Part shown: piece by piece, positions 1-9,900 of the stretch | Layout of the letters: each line of letters opens with the position of its first letter | How positions within the stretch are numbered: the stretch's first letter is position 1 | Position numbers and translations under genes: made by a program | Assembly (NCBI GenBank): GCA_035296325.1 | Contig: DATHBD010000054.1 | Coordinates: forward strand, 62,001-126,000 | Reading direction: 5' to 3' | Source of the DNA: DATHBD01 sp035296325 | GTDB taxonomy: Bacteria; Actinomycetota; Actinomycetes; Mycobacteriales; Micromonosporaceae | DNA length: 64,000 nt | Notes under the pieces: generated by a model | Seen by the model: the letters and a program-made list of their open reading frames with translations, nothing else | Database searches by the model: none | Told to the model about the DNA's origin: nothing

Positions 1-119
1 TCAACTCTATCGAGACCGGCCGCTACACCCCCTCACTGCCACTCGCCATCGCCCTTGCCCGCTTCTTCGAGCGATCTGTTGAGGAGATCTTCCATGCCGA
101 TCCCACGCCAGGAACCTGA
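1..119 (+). CDS. XRE-family transcriptional regulator, C-terminal end (5' partial)
   Basis: The open frame from base 3 to the TGA at 117-119 encodes 38 residues. They resemble the end of a small Cro/C1-type helix-turn-helix regulator: an N-S-I-E-x-G-R-Y-x-P-S-L recognition-helix tail, then a helix and the S-V-E-E-I-F ending typical of short XRE proteins. The gene starts left of the window. A membrane-protein gene begins 4 bases after its stop codon. Short XRE regulators are often paired with small multi-helix membrane proteins, so the two are probably co-transcribed. The target is unknown. Confidence 0.75.
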   Translation, partial: NSIETGRYTPSLPLAIALARFFERSVEEIFHADPTPGT

Positions 120-123
120 CCTC

Positions 124-504
124 ATGCAACGCTCCCAACGGCGGCAGTTGATCCTCATCGTGGCCATCGCGGTGGCATTTCCGGCGATGCTGATGCTGAT
201 CGGCCAGGCCGGGTACCCCGAGCTCGGCATCGTGGTGGTGGCATTGGTGTTCCCCGCGCTGTTCGTCGTCAACTACATCCGCAATACCCGGACGCGCGAA
301 GGTACCGATGAGCGGGCCTGGGAGAACCATCGGCGCGCCGCGAGTTTCTCCTGGCAGATCGTCGCCTTCGCGACCGCCGGCGCGCTGGTGTGGACCGGCG
401 TGCGCCACGGATACCAGGCGGCCCAGCCATACCTCTACCTGCTTCTGGTGCAGTTGCTGAGCTACGTGGGTGCGCTGTCCTGGCGGCGCTGGCAGGGTCG
501 TTGA
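124..504 (+). CDS. small four-helix integral membrane protein
   Basis: The 126-residue protein starts at the ATG at 124, just downstream of the XRE regulator stop. I preferred this to an ATG at 55 that would overlap the regulator. Hydrophobic stretches near residues 9-27, 33-52, 75-92 and 100-117 predict four transmembrane helices, with a charged loop (R-x-R-E-G-T-D-E-R-A-W-E-N) between helices 2 and 3. I recognise no catalytic motif and assign no function. Its pairing with an XRE regulator suggests a regulator plus membrane-partner module. Confidence 0.75.
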   Translation: MQRSQRRQLILIVAIAVAFPAMLMLIGQAGYPELGIVVVALVFPALFVVNYIRNTRTREGTDERAWENHRRAASFSWQIVAFATAGALVWTGVRHGYQAAQPYLYLLLVQLLSYVGALSWRRWQGR

Positions 505-830
505 TCTTGCTGATCAGCGCCGGGGCCTGGGTACCCGCACCCCGGGGCGGTGTCAGTGTTGTCGATCTCGGCATGCGGTTGCCGTGTGGGCGCTCAGTGC
601 CGCACTCGCCAGCCGACTACGTCCGCCGACTGACCGTGCCGGCCGAATCGGCCACCCTCGGTCTCGGCCACCCGCAGTTCGCTGCACCGACCACCACCGC
701 GCGGTTATCGGCCGACATCAACGACGTCGCCCTGATCGCCTTCGAGCTCCGCACAGAATGATCATGTGGTGATTCTGCCCGGGCGCGTCCAACGGCTCAC
801 GTTCGCTTCGTAGCCGCCGATAGGCGGATC
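505..830. other. intergenic region, no gene recognised
   Basis: This stretch has short open frames, but none has a convincing ribosome-binding site or a recognisable product. A 10-base palindrome, GCTGATCAGC, lies at 509-518 and a GGCCGA-A-TCGGCC inverted repeat at 641-653. Either could be a regulatory site or chance. It probably carries the promoter of the diguanylate cyclase gene that starts at 831. Confidence 0.5.
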
Positions 831-2315
831 GTGGGCAGACGCACGGCCGGGACGCGCGGCTGGTGGGGGTACGTCGCCGTCACCGTGTCGGTGACAGCGG
901 TCCACCCGTTGCTGCCCGCGGACGCCCGGGCGTGGAGCTATCTGCTGATCCCGTTGTCCGCGCTGGCGTCGGTGATCATGCTGCTGCGTCGACAGGACCC
1001 GCGCGACCGGCTGCCGTGGCGGCTGCTTGTGCTGGGACTCTGCCTGCTGTCCAGCGCTGAGGCGTTGACCAAGGCCGGCGGGCCCGCCCAACACGGGTAC
1101 GCCGAGCTGCTCGACACCTTCGGGCAGGTCGGCCTGCTGTCGGCGGCGATCGCGCTGGCCTGGCGCCGCGGCCGCAACGACATCGGCGGCCTGCTCGACG
1201 TCTCGGTCGGCGCGATGGGCGTCAGCGGCCTGTTCTGGACGACCGTGCTGCTGCCCCGGCTGCACGCCCTGGACGCCGATTCCGGGGCGCTGGTGACGCT
1301 GCTACTCAGCATCCTGGTCCTGATGGGCGTGCTGGGCGCCCTGGTACGGATCATGCTGGTTTCGGACCGCCGGCTGCCGGCGTTGACCATGCTGGCGGGA
1401 TCGCTGCTGCTCGCGCTGGTCGGCAACATCATCCTCGGGATGACGGTGGCCACCATCACGACCAAGACGTCGGCCTGGCTCGAAATGGTCTTCATGGTGT
1501 CGTACCTGCTGGTCGGCGCCGCTGCCCTGCACCCGTCGGTGCGTGAACTGTCCCGCCCCGGTCCAGAACCCGAAGACCGGCTGTCCACCGGCCGGTTGAT
1601 ATTCCTCGGCGCGGCCATCGTCGTCGGGCCGGTGGCCGGCGGTGTCCGTGAGCTGGCGGACCTGCCAGCCGACGGGTCGCTGCTCGCCCTGGGCAGCCTG
1701 CTCGTCGCACCCCTGGTGATGATCCGGGTGGGCCGCCTCGCGCACCAGCGCCGGCAGGCCGAGGCCGCGCTGCACCACCAGGCCACCCACGACCAACTGA
1801 CCGGGCTGCCCAACCGCACCGCGCTGCTCGACCGCCTCGACGCCGCGTTGCAGCGGGAGCGGACCGCCGGGCGACCCGCCGTGGTGCTGCTGTTCTGCGA
1901 CCTCAACGGCTTCAAGGCGGTCAACGACCGGCTCGGGCACCTGGCCGGTGATCACCTGCTCACCGAGGTCGGCCGACGGATCAGGGCCGGAATGCGGGTC
2001 GGCGACACGTTGGCCCGCTACGGCGGCGACGAATTCCTGGTCCTGTGTGAGGAGCCCGCACAGCACCAGGCCGTGGTGCGCCTCTGCGCCCACATCTCCG
2101 ACGCCCTGAACGAGCCGTTCCTGCTGGCCGGCGAGATGGTCGCGATCGGCAGCAGCGTCGGCGCGGTCATCTCCGACGGGCACAGCCACGCCGACGAGCT
2201 CATCACGCGCGCCGACCAGCAGATGTACCGGGCCAAACAAGAGCACAAAGCCGCGCTGTGGGCGGCGAAGGAGGAGGTGGTGGCCAGGGCGAAGGCTTCA
2301 CTTGTCGAAGTGTGA
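831..2315 (+). CDS. membrane-anchored diguanylate cyclase (GGDEF)
   Basis: This 494-residue protein, starting at GTG 831, likely makes cyclic di-GMP from two GTP at the inner face of the membrane. Residues about 10-300 are a run of hydrophobic helices, a MASE-like sensor region with no recognised ligand site. A GGDEF domain follows from about residue 315, opening with H-D-x-L-T-G-L-P-N-R. The active-site motif G-G-D-E-F is intact at 398-402. The inhibitory-site motif R-V-G-D is at 389-392, exactly five residues upstream, so product feedback inhibition is expected. There is no EAL or HD-GYP domain. The gene stands alone and converges with the FAD oxidoreductase gene. Confidence 0.92.
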   Translation: MGRRTAGTRGWWGYVAVTVSVTAVHPLLPADARAWSYLLIPLSALASVIMLLRRQDPRDRLPWRLLVLGLCLLSSAEALTKAGGPAQHGYAELLDTFGQVGLLSAAIALAWRRGRNDIGGLLDVSVGAMGVSGLFWTTVLLPRLHALDADSGALVTLLLSILVLMGVLGALVRIMLVSDRRLPALTMLAGSLLLALVGNIILGMTVATITTKTSAWLEMVFMVSYLLVGAAALHPSVRELSRPGPEPEDRLSTGRLIFLGAAIVVGPVAGGVRELADLPADGSLLALGSLLVAPLVMIRVGRLAHQRRQAEAALHHQATHDQLTGLPNRTALLDRLDAALQRERTAGRPAVVLLFCDLNGFKAVNDRLGHLAGDHLLTEVGRRIRAGMRVGDTLARYGGDEFLVLCEEPAQHQAVVRLCAHISDALNEPFLLAGEMVAIGSSVGAVISDGHSHADELITRADQQMYRAKQEHKAALWAAKEEVVARAKASLVEV

Positions 2316-2364
2316 ACGATCGGTCCTTCGTCCCTTGCCCGTTGCCTTTCTCATTGGCGTCAGT

Positions 2365-3864
2365 TCAGTTGGCGTACGCCTCATAGAGGGCGTTGCGGAA
2401 GACAAGCTGAGGGTCCATTCGGGACTTGGCCGCCATCGTTGCTGCCCAGCCCGGATATGCACGGCGGACCTGGTCGCCGGTGGCATGCAGCCGGTATGTC
2501 AGGTAGAAGGTGCCCGCGACGTTGGCAGCTGCGTCGATCAGCCGCCGGGTGAGGTCCCGCATGCGCTCGTCGGCCTGCCTGGTGCGTTCCTGTCGGAAGT
2601 TCATGACCAGGCCGAACACGTCTTCACGGGCGTACGCGAGGGCGCTGCGGGTGTCCTGGCGGACGTCACGCACGGTGACGTTGAGCAGGTCGATGCCGCT
2701 GGGTTCGATGATGCCCCGGGCTTCCTGGACAAACTCCCACAGCCGCCGTTGAGGGATGAAGTACTCGTGGAGGATGTCGCAGGTGCTCGGCGACCGGTCG
2801 GCGAACACCGCCGTCGGCTGGTTCTGAATGGTGTTGCGGCTCTGCGGGCGCGCCAGCCAGGGGGCCGCCTCCCGTTCGAGCCCCCAGCGCAGCTCCTTAC
2901 CCAGGCCGCTGCCGGCGGAGTTGCGGAACACCGCGCGCTGCAACTCCGGGGCGGCGGGTCTGGTCAACGGGAGCACTGTGCCGGCGGTGCCCGGTTCCGG
3001 GGTGAACCGGGCCAGGATCGCCTCCTTCAGGAAGTTGTGCGGGGCAACCGAGAGGCGCCCGTATGCCATCTCCGTGGTGGCGCCTGTCGCGTACACCTGC
3101 TCGGCGAACGTGGCGGCATACTCGCTGGTCGGCACGGTGTCGAAATGGGGGGTGTAGATCGCGTTCGGCCACACCTCCAGGTCGGCTTCGAGGATCACGC
3201 CGAAGAGGCCGTAGCCGCCCAGCACCAATCCCAAGAGCTCCGCGTTCTCGGTCGGGGAGCAGGTCAGCACGTCGCCTGCGGCGGTGAGAAGGCGCAGGCG
3301 ACGCACCGTGCTGGAGATCGGGGGGTACGCGGCGTGCCAGCCGTGGCAGTTGACGCTGAGCGAGCCACCGATGGAGAAATCGTGGTTCGACTGCATGACC
3401 TTGGGGGAGAGCCCGGCGGCGTTCAGCACTGGGATGAGCTCACGCCACGTGGTGCCCGCACCTACCCGGACCACGTTGGTCGCGCGGTCCAGCGTGATCT
3501 GGTTCATCGGTCGTGTGTCGAGCACCCAGCCTCCGGCGAGGAGGCTCTGCCCGCCCATGGAGTGCCGTACGCCCGCGACGGCCAGCGCTGGGTCGGTGCC
3601 GGTGGCGATGCGGCGCAACAAGGGGAGCAAGGTCCTCGCGGTGTCGTCCGCTGAAGGCTCGGCGAACAGCACGCCGTGCACCGCCGTTGGGTTGATCCTG
3701 CTCGCGTCGTCGAGCAATGCGCTCGGCGCCGTCGTGTCAGGGATCTCGCCTCGTTCAGCCCAGCGACTGACGGCGACGGTCCCGGTGCTGCCCAGCACCA
3801 GGGCCCCCGCACCGACCACGCCGTGAGTCAGGACCTGCCGCCGCGTCGGGCGCTCTCGGCCCAT
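2365..3864 (-). CDS. Tat-exported FAD-dependent oxidoreductase
   Basis: The 499-residue protein starts at the ATG at 3864. A GAGGAG ribosome-binding site fits this start better than the ATG two codons upstream. The N-terminus T-R-R-Q-V-L plus a hydrophobic alanine/glycine segment is a twin-arginine signal. The mature part looks like a PCMH-type (FAD_binding_4) flavoprotein: G-V-R-H-S-M-G-G-Q-S, V-G-A-G-T-T-W-R-E-L and G-G-S-L-S-V-N-C-H-G form the FAD pocket. Related enzymes oxidise alcohols, sugars or alkaloids, and the substrate here cannot be named. The gene lies 75 bases downstream of an ABC exporter permease on the same strand and may belong to that operon. Confidence 0.85.
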   Translation of the reverse strand: MGRERPTRRQVLTHGVVGAGALVLGSTGTVAVSRWAERGEIPDTTAPSALLDDASRINPTAVHGVLFAEPSADDTARTLLPLLRRIATGTDPALAVAGVRHSMGGQSLLAGGWVLDTRPMNQITLDRATNVVRVGAGTTWRELIPVLNAAGLSPKVMQSNHDFSIGGSLSVNCHGWHAAYPPISSTVRRLRLLTAAGDVLTCSPTENAELLGLVLGGYGLFGVILEADLEVWPNAIYTPHFDTVPTSEYAATFAEQVYATGATTEMAYGRLSVAPHNFLKEAILARFTPEPGTAGTVLPLTRPAAPELQRAVFRNSAGSGLGKELRWGLEREAAPWLARPQSRNTIQNQPTAVFADRSPSTCDILHEYFIPQRRLWEFVQEARGIIEPSGIDLLNVTVRDVRQDTRSALAYAREDVFGLVMNFRQERTRQADERMRDLTRRLIDAAANVAGTFYLTYRLHATGDQVRRAYPGWAATMAAKSRMDPQLVFRNALYEAYAN

Positions 3865-3939
3865 CACCATCTCCTCATCGCATCGGTTGCTCCGGAAGCC
3901 CTGTACCAGCGATGAAGCGCAGGCATCAGCAGGCGATGA

Positions 3940-4680
3940 TTACTCCCAACGAAACCACCGGGCCGCGATGGCCATGAGGACGACCGTCCACAACGCGAGC
4001 ACGGCGAGGGAGGTCCACGTCGGCCAGCTGCCACCCGCGGTCTGGTTCAGGGCCTGCGCGGCCGAGCCGAAGGGGGTCAGCTCGATGATCCTCCGAACGG
4101 TGGCCGGCAGCACCTGGAGAGGCACGTAGATGCCGGCCGCGAACATCGAGGGGAAGAACACCGCCAGGCCGATCGCCTGGGCGGCCTTTCCGGTCCGGGC
4201 GAGTGCCGTGATTACCGCGCCCATGGCCAGCCCCGCCAGCGTGGCGAGCAGCAGGGTCACCCCGTACCCGAGGAGCTGCTTGGGCAGTGCGACGTCCCAG
4301 ACGAAGCGGCCGACGGCGATGGCGAGGACGGCGCCGAGCACCGCGGCCACCGCGTGCAGCACCATCTGCGCGACCAGCAGGTGCGAGGGCCGGGCCGGGG
4401 TCGTGCGCATCCGGCGCAGGATGCCGCGCTCGCGGTAGGTGGTCAGGGCACCCGGCATGGACAGCAGGCTCGCCGTGATGAGGGCGACGAGCACGACGCT
4501 CGGCACGTAGAAGTCGATGATCCGGTTGCCGTCGAGGTCCGGATCGACCTGCCGGTACCGGGGGATGAGACCGAACCCGAGCAGCAGCAGCGAGGGGAAG
4601 GCCAGCACCCAGAACAGCGAGCCGGGCTCCCGGGTGAACAGCCTGGTCTCGGCCTTCAGCACTGCGGTGGACGCGGACAT
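3940..4680 (-). CDS. ABC-2 type exporter permease
   Basis: This 246-residue membrane protein is the permease of a DrrAB-like exporter. It has about six hydrophobic segments, starting around residues 22-40. A loop R-E-R-G-I-L-R-R-M-R-T-T-P follows helix 2 and is characteristic of ABC-2 permeases. Its ATG lies one base after the stop of the ATPase gene, so the two are translationally coupled. Such pairs often export drugs or lipids, but no cargo can be inferred here. Confidence 0.9.
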   Translation of the reverse strand: MSASTAVLKAETRLFTREPGSLFWVLAFPSLLLLGFGLIPRYRQVDPDLDGNRIIDFYVPSVVLVALITASLLSMPGALTTYRERGILRRMRTTPARPSHLLVAQMVLHAVAAVLGAVLAIAVGRFVWDVALPKQLLGYGVTLLLATLAGLAMGAVITALARTGKAAQAIGLAVFFPSMFAAGIYVPLQVLPATVRRIIELTPFGSAAQALNQTAGGSWPTWTSLAVLALWTVVLMAIAARWFRWE

Positions 4681-4681
4681 G

Positions 4682-5623
4682 TCAGGATTCCCCCTGCGCG
4701 GTGTCGGAGTCGTCGGACCGGGCGTCGGCCTTCGCGATGATGCGCAGGAACGCGTCGTCCAGGGTGGCGTCCACGATGCGCAGCTCCTGCGCTGTGATCC
4801 GCTCGCGGACGATCATGGACGTCACGGCGTTGACGGTGTCGTCGTTGCCCTTGATGACCACCTTCGCTCCCTGGTGCGCGACCGACACCGCGCCCGGGAG
4901 AGACTCCAGCCTGGCGTCCAACAGCGGTTCCGACGGTCGGAACGAGATCACGACAGAGCTGTCCGAGTTCCTGATCAGCGCGTCCGGGGTGTCGAGCGCC
5001 GCGACCTTGCCCCGGTCGAAGACCGCGACCCGGTCGCACAGGTACCGGGCCTCCTCCATGAAGTGCGTGACCAGCAGGATCGTGACACCAGAGGAGTTGA
5101 TGTCCCGGACCAGTTGCCAGGTCTCGCGGCGCGCGCGGGGGTCGAGCGCGGTGGTCAGCTCGTCGAACACGGCGACCCTGGGGTTTCCCACCAGGCTGAG
5201 CGCGATGAACAGCCGCTGCTTCTGGCCGCCGGACAGCCTGCCGAAGCGCTGCCCCAACTGCTTCTCGATGCCCAGGCGTTCCACCAGCGGTCGCCAGTCG
5301 GCGGGCCTGGCGTAGAACGCGCTGTACATCTCCAGCGCCTCTCGCACGGTCAGCTTCGCCTGCAGCTCGCTCTCCTGGAGCTGCACCCCGAGCAGCCGGG
5401 TCACGTCGTCGCGATCGCGGATCGGGTCGAACCCGGCGACCCGGATCCTGCCGGCGTCCGGAACCCGCAGACCCTCCACGCACTCCACCGCGGTGGTCTT
5501 CCCTGCGCCGTTCGGGCCGAGGATGCCGAAGACCTCACCCTCGGCCACGGTGAAGTTGACGTCGTCGACCGCGGTGATCGCACCGTAGGTCTTGCGTAGA
5601 CCCTGAACTTCGACGATGGACAC
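4682..5623 (-). CDS. ABC exporter ATP-binding protein (DrrA-like)
   Basis: The 313-residue ATPase powers the adjacent permease. The Walker A motif G-P-N-G-A-G-K-T-T is at residues 36-44, the signature L-S-G-G-Q-K-Q-R-L at 130-138 and Walker B V-A-V-F-D-E at 150-155, with a switch histidine in L-L-V-T-H-F-M-E-E-A. About 80 residues follow the nucleotide-binding domain, as in DrrA-type ATPases with a C-terminal regulatory domain. The start is a GTG with GGAAGGA upstream. It is divergent from the serine hydrolase gene across a 145-base intergenic region, which must hold both promoters. Confidence 0.93.
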   Translation of the reverse strand: MSIVEVQGLRKTYGAITAVDDVNFTVAEGEVFGILGPNGAGKTTAVECVEGLRVPDAGRIRVAGFDPIRDRDDVTRLLGVQLQESELQAKLTVREALEMYSAFYARPADWRPLVERLGIEKQLGQRFGRLSGGQKQRLFIALSLVGNPRVAVFDELTTALDPRARRETWQLVRDINSSGVTILLVTHFMEEARYLCDRVAVFDRGKVAALDTPDALIRNSDSSVVISFRPSEPLLDARLESLPGAVSVAHQGAKVVIKGNDDTVNAVTSMIVRERITAQELRIVDATLDDAFLRIIAKADARSDDSDTAQGES

Positions 5624-5768
5624 CGTGGCATCATTCCTTCCCCGAACGGACCGGGAGTGATCGGGGGTGATGTCGCTTCGGCCGGGCGGACCGGGTGACG
5701 GTCAGCCGGGTCAGCGGCGCGCCCGACCAGCGCCATACCGGGGGAACGGCGCTGCTGATCCGGATAGC

Positions 5769-6863
5769 ATGAGCCGGAACATGCCGCTGGTCAGGGGGCC
5801 GAGCACTGTGATCACACCGCCGCCGGCGCTGGGCCGTACCGCGATCGTTCCCGCCCTCGTCGCCGTCCTCGTGACGGTGGCCAGCCTCGGTGTGGCCTGT
5901 GGCGGGGCACCATCGGGAGTGGGCGTCCCGCCAGGGTCCGCGCCGACGGCAGCGCAGTCACCGACGGCGGCGTCCGCACCGACGGCAGGGCTGTCACCGA
6001 TGGCGTCGCCAGCCGCCGCCGAGCCCGCACCGGACCCGCGTTCCGTCGCCGCGGCATCGGCGGTCGTGCCCGCGGGTGTGGTGGCCGGCATCGCCGTGTT
6101 CGACCGGCAGAGCGGCACCTTCACGGAGGAGCACAACCCCACCATGCGATTCCGCTCGGCGTCGCTGGTGAAGCTGCTCATCGTCCTGGACTACCTGTGG
6201 CACCGCGGGCCGGACCACGCCATCCCGGCGGCGCACCGCGCTCGGCTGGACGCGATGCTCCGCAGCAGCGACGACGCGGCGGCCACCTACTTCTGGCGGC
6301 TCGGCGGCTCCGCGGCGGTCGTCACCCGGATGGTCGAGCGACTCGGTCTCCAGGACACCGCGCCGCCATCAGGCAGCCGTCGCGGGTGGGGCTCGACCGC
6401 CGTGAGCGCCGCGGATCTCGTCCGCGTCTACCGGTACCTGCTGGACGCCGCGCCGGCGCCGGTCCGCGACTACGTCATGGGTAACCTGCGTCAGGCCACG
6501 CCGTGCGGCGCTGATGGCTTTGATCAGGGATTTGGCATCCCGCGCGCGTTCGGCCGGCCGTGGGCGGTGAAGCAGGGCTGGTACGAGTTCGGCGGCACGC
6601 CGGCCAGCCGCTGTGTCGCAAGCGCCGCGTGGACCGCGGCGCGGGTCGGCGCCCCGGCCCGGCCGGCCGCCCCGGCCCCACCCGGTGCGCCCGCGGTGGA
6701 CTGGACCGGGGAGGTGCTGCACACCACCGGCACCGTTGGAGCCGGGGACCGTTGGGTCGTCGTCGTGCTCACGGTGCACCGCCGCGGTACGCCGTTCGCC
6801 GCCGCGGCCGACGCGCTGACCGGTCTCACCCGCTCACTGCGGGGACCGGGCCCCTCCGCCTGA
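5769..6863 (+). CDS. secreted serine hydrolase, class A beta-lactamase fold
   Basis: The 364-residue protein starts at the ATG at 5769. A hydrophobic segment near residues 24-43 ends in G-V-A-C-G-G, a possible but atypical lipobox with Cys44. A Pro/Ala/Ser-rich linker follows (about residues 45-95), then a penicillin-binding-type domain. The S-x-x-K pair is S132-L-V-K135, S-D-D near residue 177 replaces S-D-N, and K-Q-G stands in for the K-T-G motif. The class includes beta-lactamases and cell-wall-related hydrolases. The weak second and third motifs argue against calling it a true beta-lactamase. Confidence 0.75.
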   Translation: MSRNMPLVRGPSTVITPPPALGRTAIVPALVAVLVTVASLGVACGGAPSGVGVPPGSAPTAAQSPTAASAPTAGLSPMASPAAAEPAPDPRSVAAASAVVPAGVVAGIAVFDRQSGTFTEEHNPTMRFRSASLVKLLIVLDYLWHRGPDHAIPAAHRARLDAMLRSSDDAAATYFWRLGGSAAVVTRMVERLGLQDTAPPSGSRRGWGSTAVSAADLVRVYRYLLDAAPAPVRDYVMGNLRQATPCGADGFDQGFGIPRAFGRPWAVKQGWYEFGGTPASRCVASAAWTAARVGAPARPAAPAPPGAPAVDWTGEVLHTTGTVGAGDRWVVVVLTVHRRGTPFAAAADALTGLTRSLRGPGPSA

Positions 6864-6881
6864 CTGCCCCGCGGACGCGGA

Positions 6882-6925
6882 GAAGGGCACCCTCGTCACG
6901 CTTCGACGGTGAGAGGGCGCCCTTC
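6882..6925 (+). terminator. hairpin terminator after serine hydrolase
   Basis: An imperfect inverted repeat, GAAGGGC-n-CCCTC ... GAGGG-n-GCCCTTC, begins 18 bases after the serine hydrolase stop and is followed by TTCGG. It has no long T-run, which is common for actinobacterial terminators. Confidence 0.6.
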
Positions 6926-6953
6926 TTCGGCAACAGCGGCAGTGCTCAGGGAC

Positions 6954-6993
6954 GTGGGACCGCACCCGGAGCCATCGCCGGGTGCGGTCCCAC
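6954..6993 (-). terminator. 15-bp perfect stem terminator after GH3 gene
   Basis: The arms GTGGGACCGCACCCG (6954-6968) and its exact reverse complement (6979-6993) enclose a 10-base loop. The hairpin ends 6 bases from the GH3 stop codon. With the hairpin at 6882-6925 it forms a back-to-back terminator pair between convergent genes. Confidence 0.8.
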
Positions 6994-6999
6994 GCTGTG

Positions 7000-9900
7000 T
7001 CAGCTCAGTGCGAACGTCGCCAGTCTGGCCGAACCACCGAACACCAGGTACACGGTGTGGCGGCCGGTTGCTCCGGTCAGCGGTGCCGTTGCGGTGGCGT
7101 AGGTGTACACGTCCCCGGTTGCCGGCACCTCGGCGGTACCGAGGAGTGGCCCGTTCACCGGGTCGTCGAGCCGGATCTGGACGGTCGTCGCCGCACCCGC
7201 GTTGGCCACCCGGCCGGTGAAGGTGGTCGGACCACCAGCCAGGTCCACGTCGGCGTAGGACACCCAGTTGCCGGCACCGGTGGCGGCGACAGACGTGCCG
7301 GTCATTTTGGACTCGTCCAGCAGCGTGATGCCGGAGTAGTCGTCGAAGTTCTCGGCCCGGGTGGTGGTGCTGAGGTTGCGCGCCGGAATGACCTCACCGC
7401 GGACCCGCAGCTGACCGCGTGCCCGGATGTCGCTCGACGAGCTGCCGACCATGATGTCGTGGGTGGCCGACTCCACCACCCAGCGGTCCCGGGTGACGTC
7501 CCAGAACTCCAGGTCCCTGGCGTTGAGCTGGAGCGTGACCCGCTTGGTCTGCCCGGCCCGCAGGTGTACCCGCTCGAACGTGCGCAGCTGCTTGATCGGC
7601 TGCTCCACCCGCGACTCGCGCTGGTGCGTGTAGAGCTGCACCACCTCGTCGCCGGCCCGCGATCCGGTGTTCGTCACCTCGACGCTGACCCGGACCCGGC
7701 CCTGGGCGTCCACGGTCCGCGAGCTGAGCCGCAGGTTGCGGTAGCGGAAGCTGCTGTAGCTCAGGCCGTGGCCCATCGAGTAGAGCGGATCGCCGCGGTA
7801 GTACATGTACGTGCGGTCGGACTTGATGATGTCGTAGTCCAGGATGTCCGGCAGGTCGGCGGTCGACCGGTACCAGGTCTGCGGCAGCCGGCCAGCCGGG
7901 TTGTAGTCGCCGAAGAGCACATCCGCCAGGGCGTTGCCCGTCTCCTGCCCCGCGTGGGTGGTCCACAGGATGGCCGGAACGTTCTGCTGCTCCCAGTTGA
8001 TCGTGGTGGGGTAGCTGTTCTCGACGACGACGATGGTGTTCGGGTTGGCCGCCGTGACGGCCCGGATCATGGCCTGCTGCCCCTCGGCCAGGTCCATCGT
8101 GGTGCGGTCGTGGTCCTCACGGCCGTTGATGAACGGCATGCTGCCGACCACCACGATCGCCGCGTCCGCGCCCCGCGCCGCCGCCACCGCGCTGTCCTGA
8201 CCGCTGGTGAGCGTGTCACGGTTGAACGGCGTGGCCGCGTCCGCGGTGGCCGCGCCGAGGGCGAGCGCGCCGTCCGGGCGCACCACCACGTACGGCGTAC
8301 GGGAGGCCTGCGACCAGCTTTGCGTGCCCTCGTACCCGGCGTACCGGAGGACCACCGTGCCGTCGGCGCGGGGCTCCAGCTGGAACATCTGCTGCACGAA
8401 CCAGCCGTTGGGCTGGTCCTGGTTGTTGGTGAAGGTACTGCCGCTCAGTCCGACGGTCTTGCCGTTGGCCGCGCTGCGCAGCGTGACGATGCCCTGACCC
8501 CAGTCGAAGACGTCGAACTGGCCGGTGGCGTCGGCCGCGGCGCCGGTTGCGGCGAGCGTGGCACCGGCCGGCGTGGCGCCGCCCGTGACGTACTGCCCGG
8601 TGGCGGCATTGCGCAGCGTGATCCGGTCGACACCCTCGCTGTCCCGCACGGTGGCGCCGGCGCCGAGGCGCTCGGTGATCCCCTGCAGCGGCGTCACCTT
8701 GTACGGCATGTTGCCGCCGTACCAGTCCGAGTACAGCGTCTTGGTCAGCGGACCGACCACGGCCACGTTGCGCGCGCGGCTCGCGTCCAGCGGCAGCGTG
8801 TTGTTGCTGTTCTTCAGCAGCACCATCGCCTCGGCGGCAGCCCGCCGCGCGAGCTGCTGGTGGGCCGGGGTGTTGATTGCCGTGGCGGTGATGTCGCCGT
8901 ACGGGCCGCCGTCCGGGTCGAACTCACCGAGCCGCACCCGCAGGCTCAAGTTCTCCCAGACCCGCTTGTCGATGTCCGCCTCGGTCAGCATGCCCTGGGC
9001 CAGCGCCGCATTGATCGCGGTGACGGTGCTGGTCGGGTCGGTGTTGTTCTGGGTGAAGCTGTTGACGCCGTTCTTGATCGCGACGGCGTGCGCCTCGGCC
9101 GGCGTGGCGAAGTATGCCTGGGAACCGGTCAGGTTGTTCGGCGCGCCCGCGTCGCTGGGGTTGAACAGCGGCTGGTCGGCCCAGGTGCGGATCAGGTTGA
9201 GATCCGGCGTCACGGTGGTCGGGCGACCGTTGATCAAGTTGTACGACGGCATCACACCGGTGGCCGCGTCGGCCGACAGGGGAATGCGGAACGCCTCCCG
9301 GTCGTACTCGTTGAGCACCCGCTGCGGTACGACGGAATTCGTGGTGTCCCGGCGTACCTCGTTGTTGTAGGCCAGGTAGTGCTTCAGCGTCGGAGCCGTC
9401 TTGAGGTAACGGGGGTCGTCGCCCTGCAGGCCGTGACCGTAGGCGGTGGCGATGGCCCCGGTGAGCGTGGCGTCCTCGCTGTAGCCCTCTTCGTTGCGGC
9501 CCCAGCGCGGGTCGCGCAGCAGATTGACCACCGGCGCCCACAGGTTCAGGCCCCAGACCGTCGGGTTGACGGCGTTGAGGCCGCGGGCCTCGTCACCGAC
9601 CGCCGCGCCGACCTGCTTGATCAGGGCCGGGTTCCAGGTGCTGGCCAGGCCGACCGCCTGCGGGAACTGCGTCGCGGTGGCCACCAGTTGGTTGCCGCCG
9701 GCGTTGTAGTCACCGGACCAGCCCACCCCGTGCAGCGCCTCGGTGCCTGCCTTGAACACCCGCATCCCGAGCCGCGGGATCGGCGGCTGGTACTGGTGCA
9801 GCAACGAGACTTTCTCGGCCAGCGTCAGCCGGCCGAGGAGGTCGTCGACCCGGGCCTGCAGCGAAAGTCCCGGATTCTGGAACGGGAACTCGTACGGCGC

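Noticed and set aside
390..772. Overlapping plus-strand frames of 100-123 codons around 390-772
   Set aside because: They begin inside the membrane-protein gene in other frames, lack ribosome-binding sites and show no family features, although 505-761 remains formally open.
2302..3654. A 450-codon plus-strand open frame opposite the FAD oxidoreductase
   Set aside because: The opposite strand encodes a Tat signal and FAD motifs. The plus-strand product has no recognisable domain.
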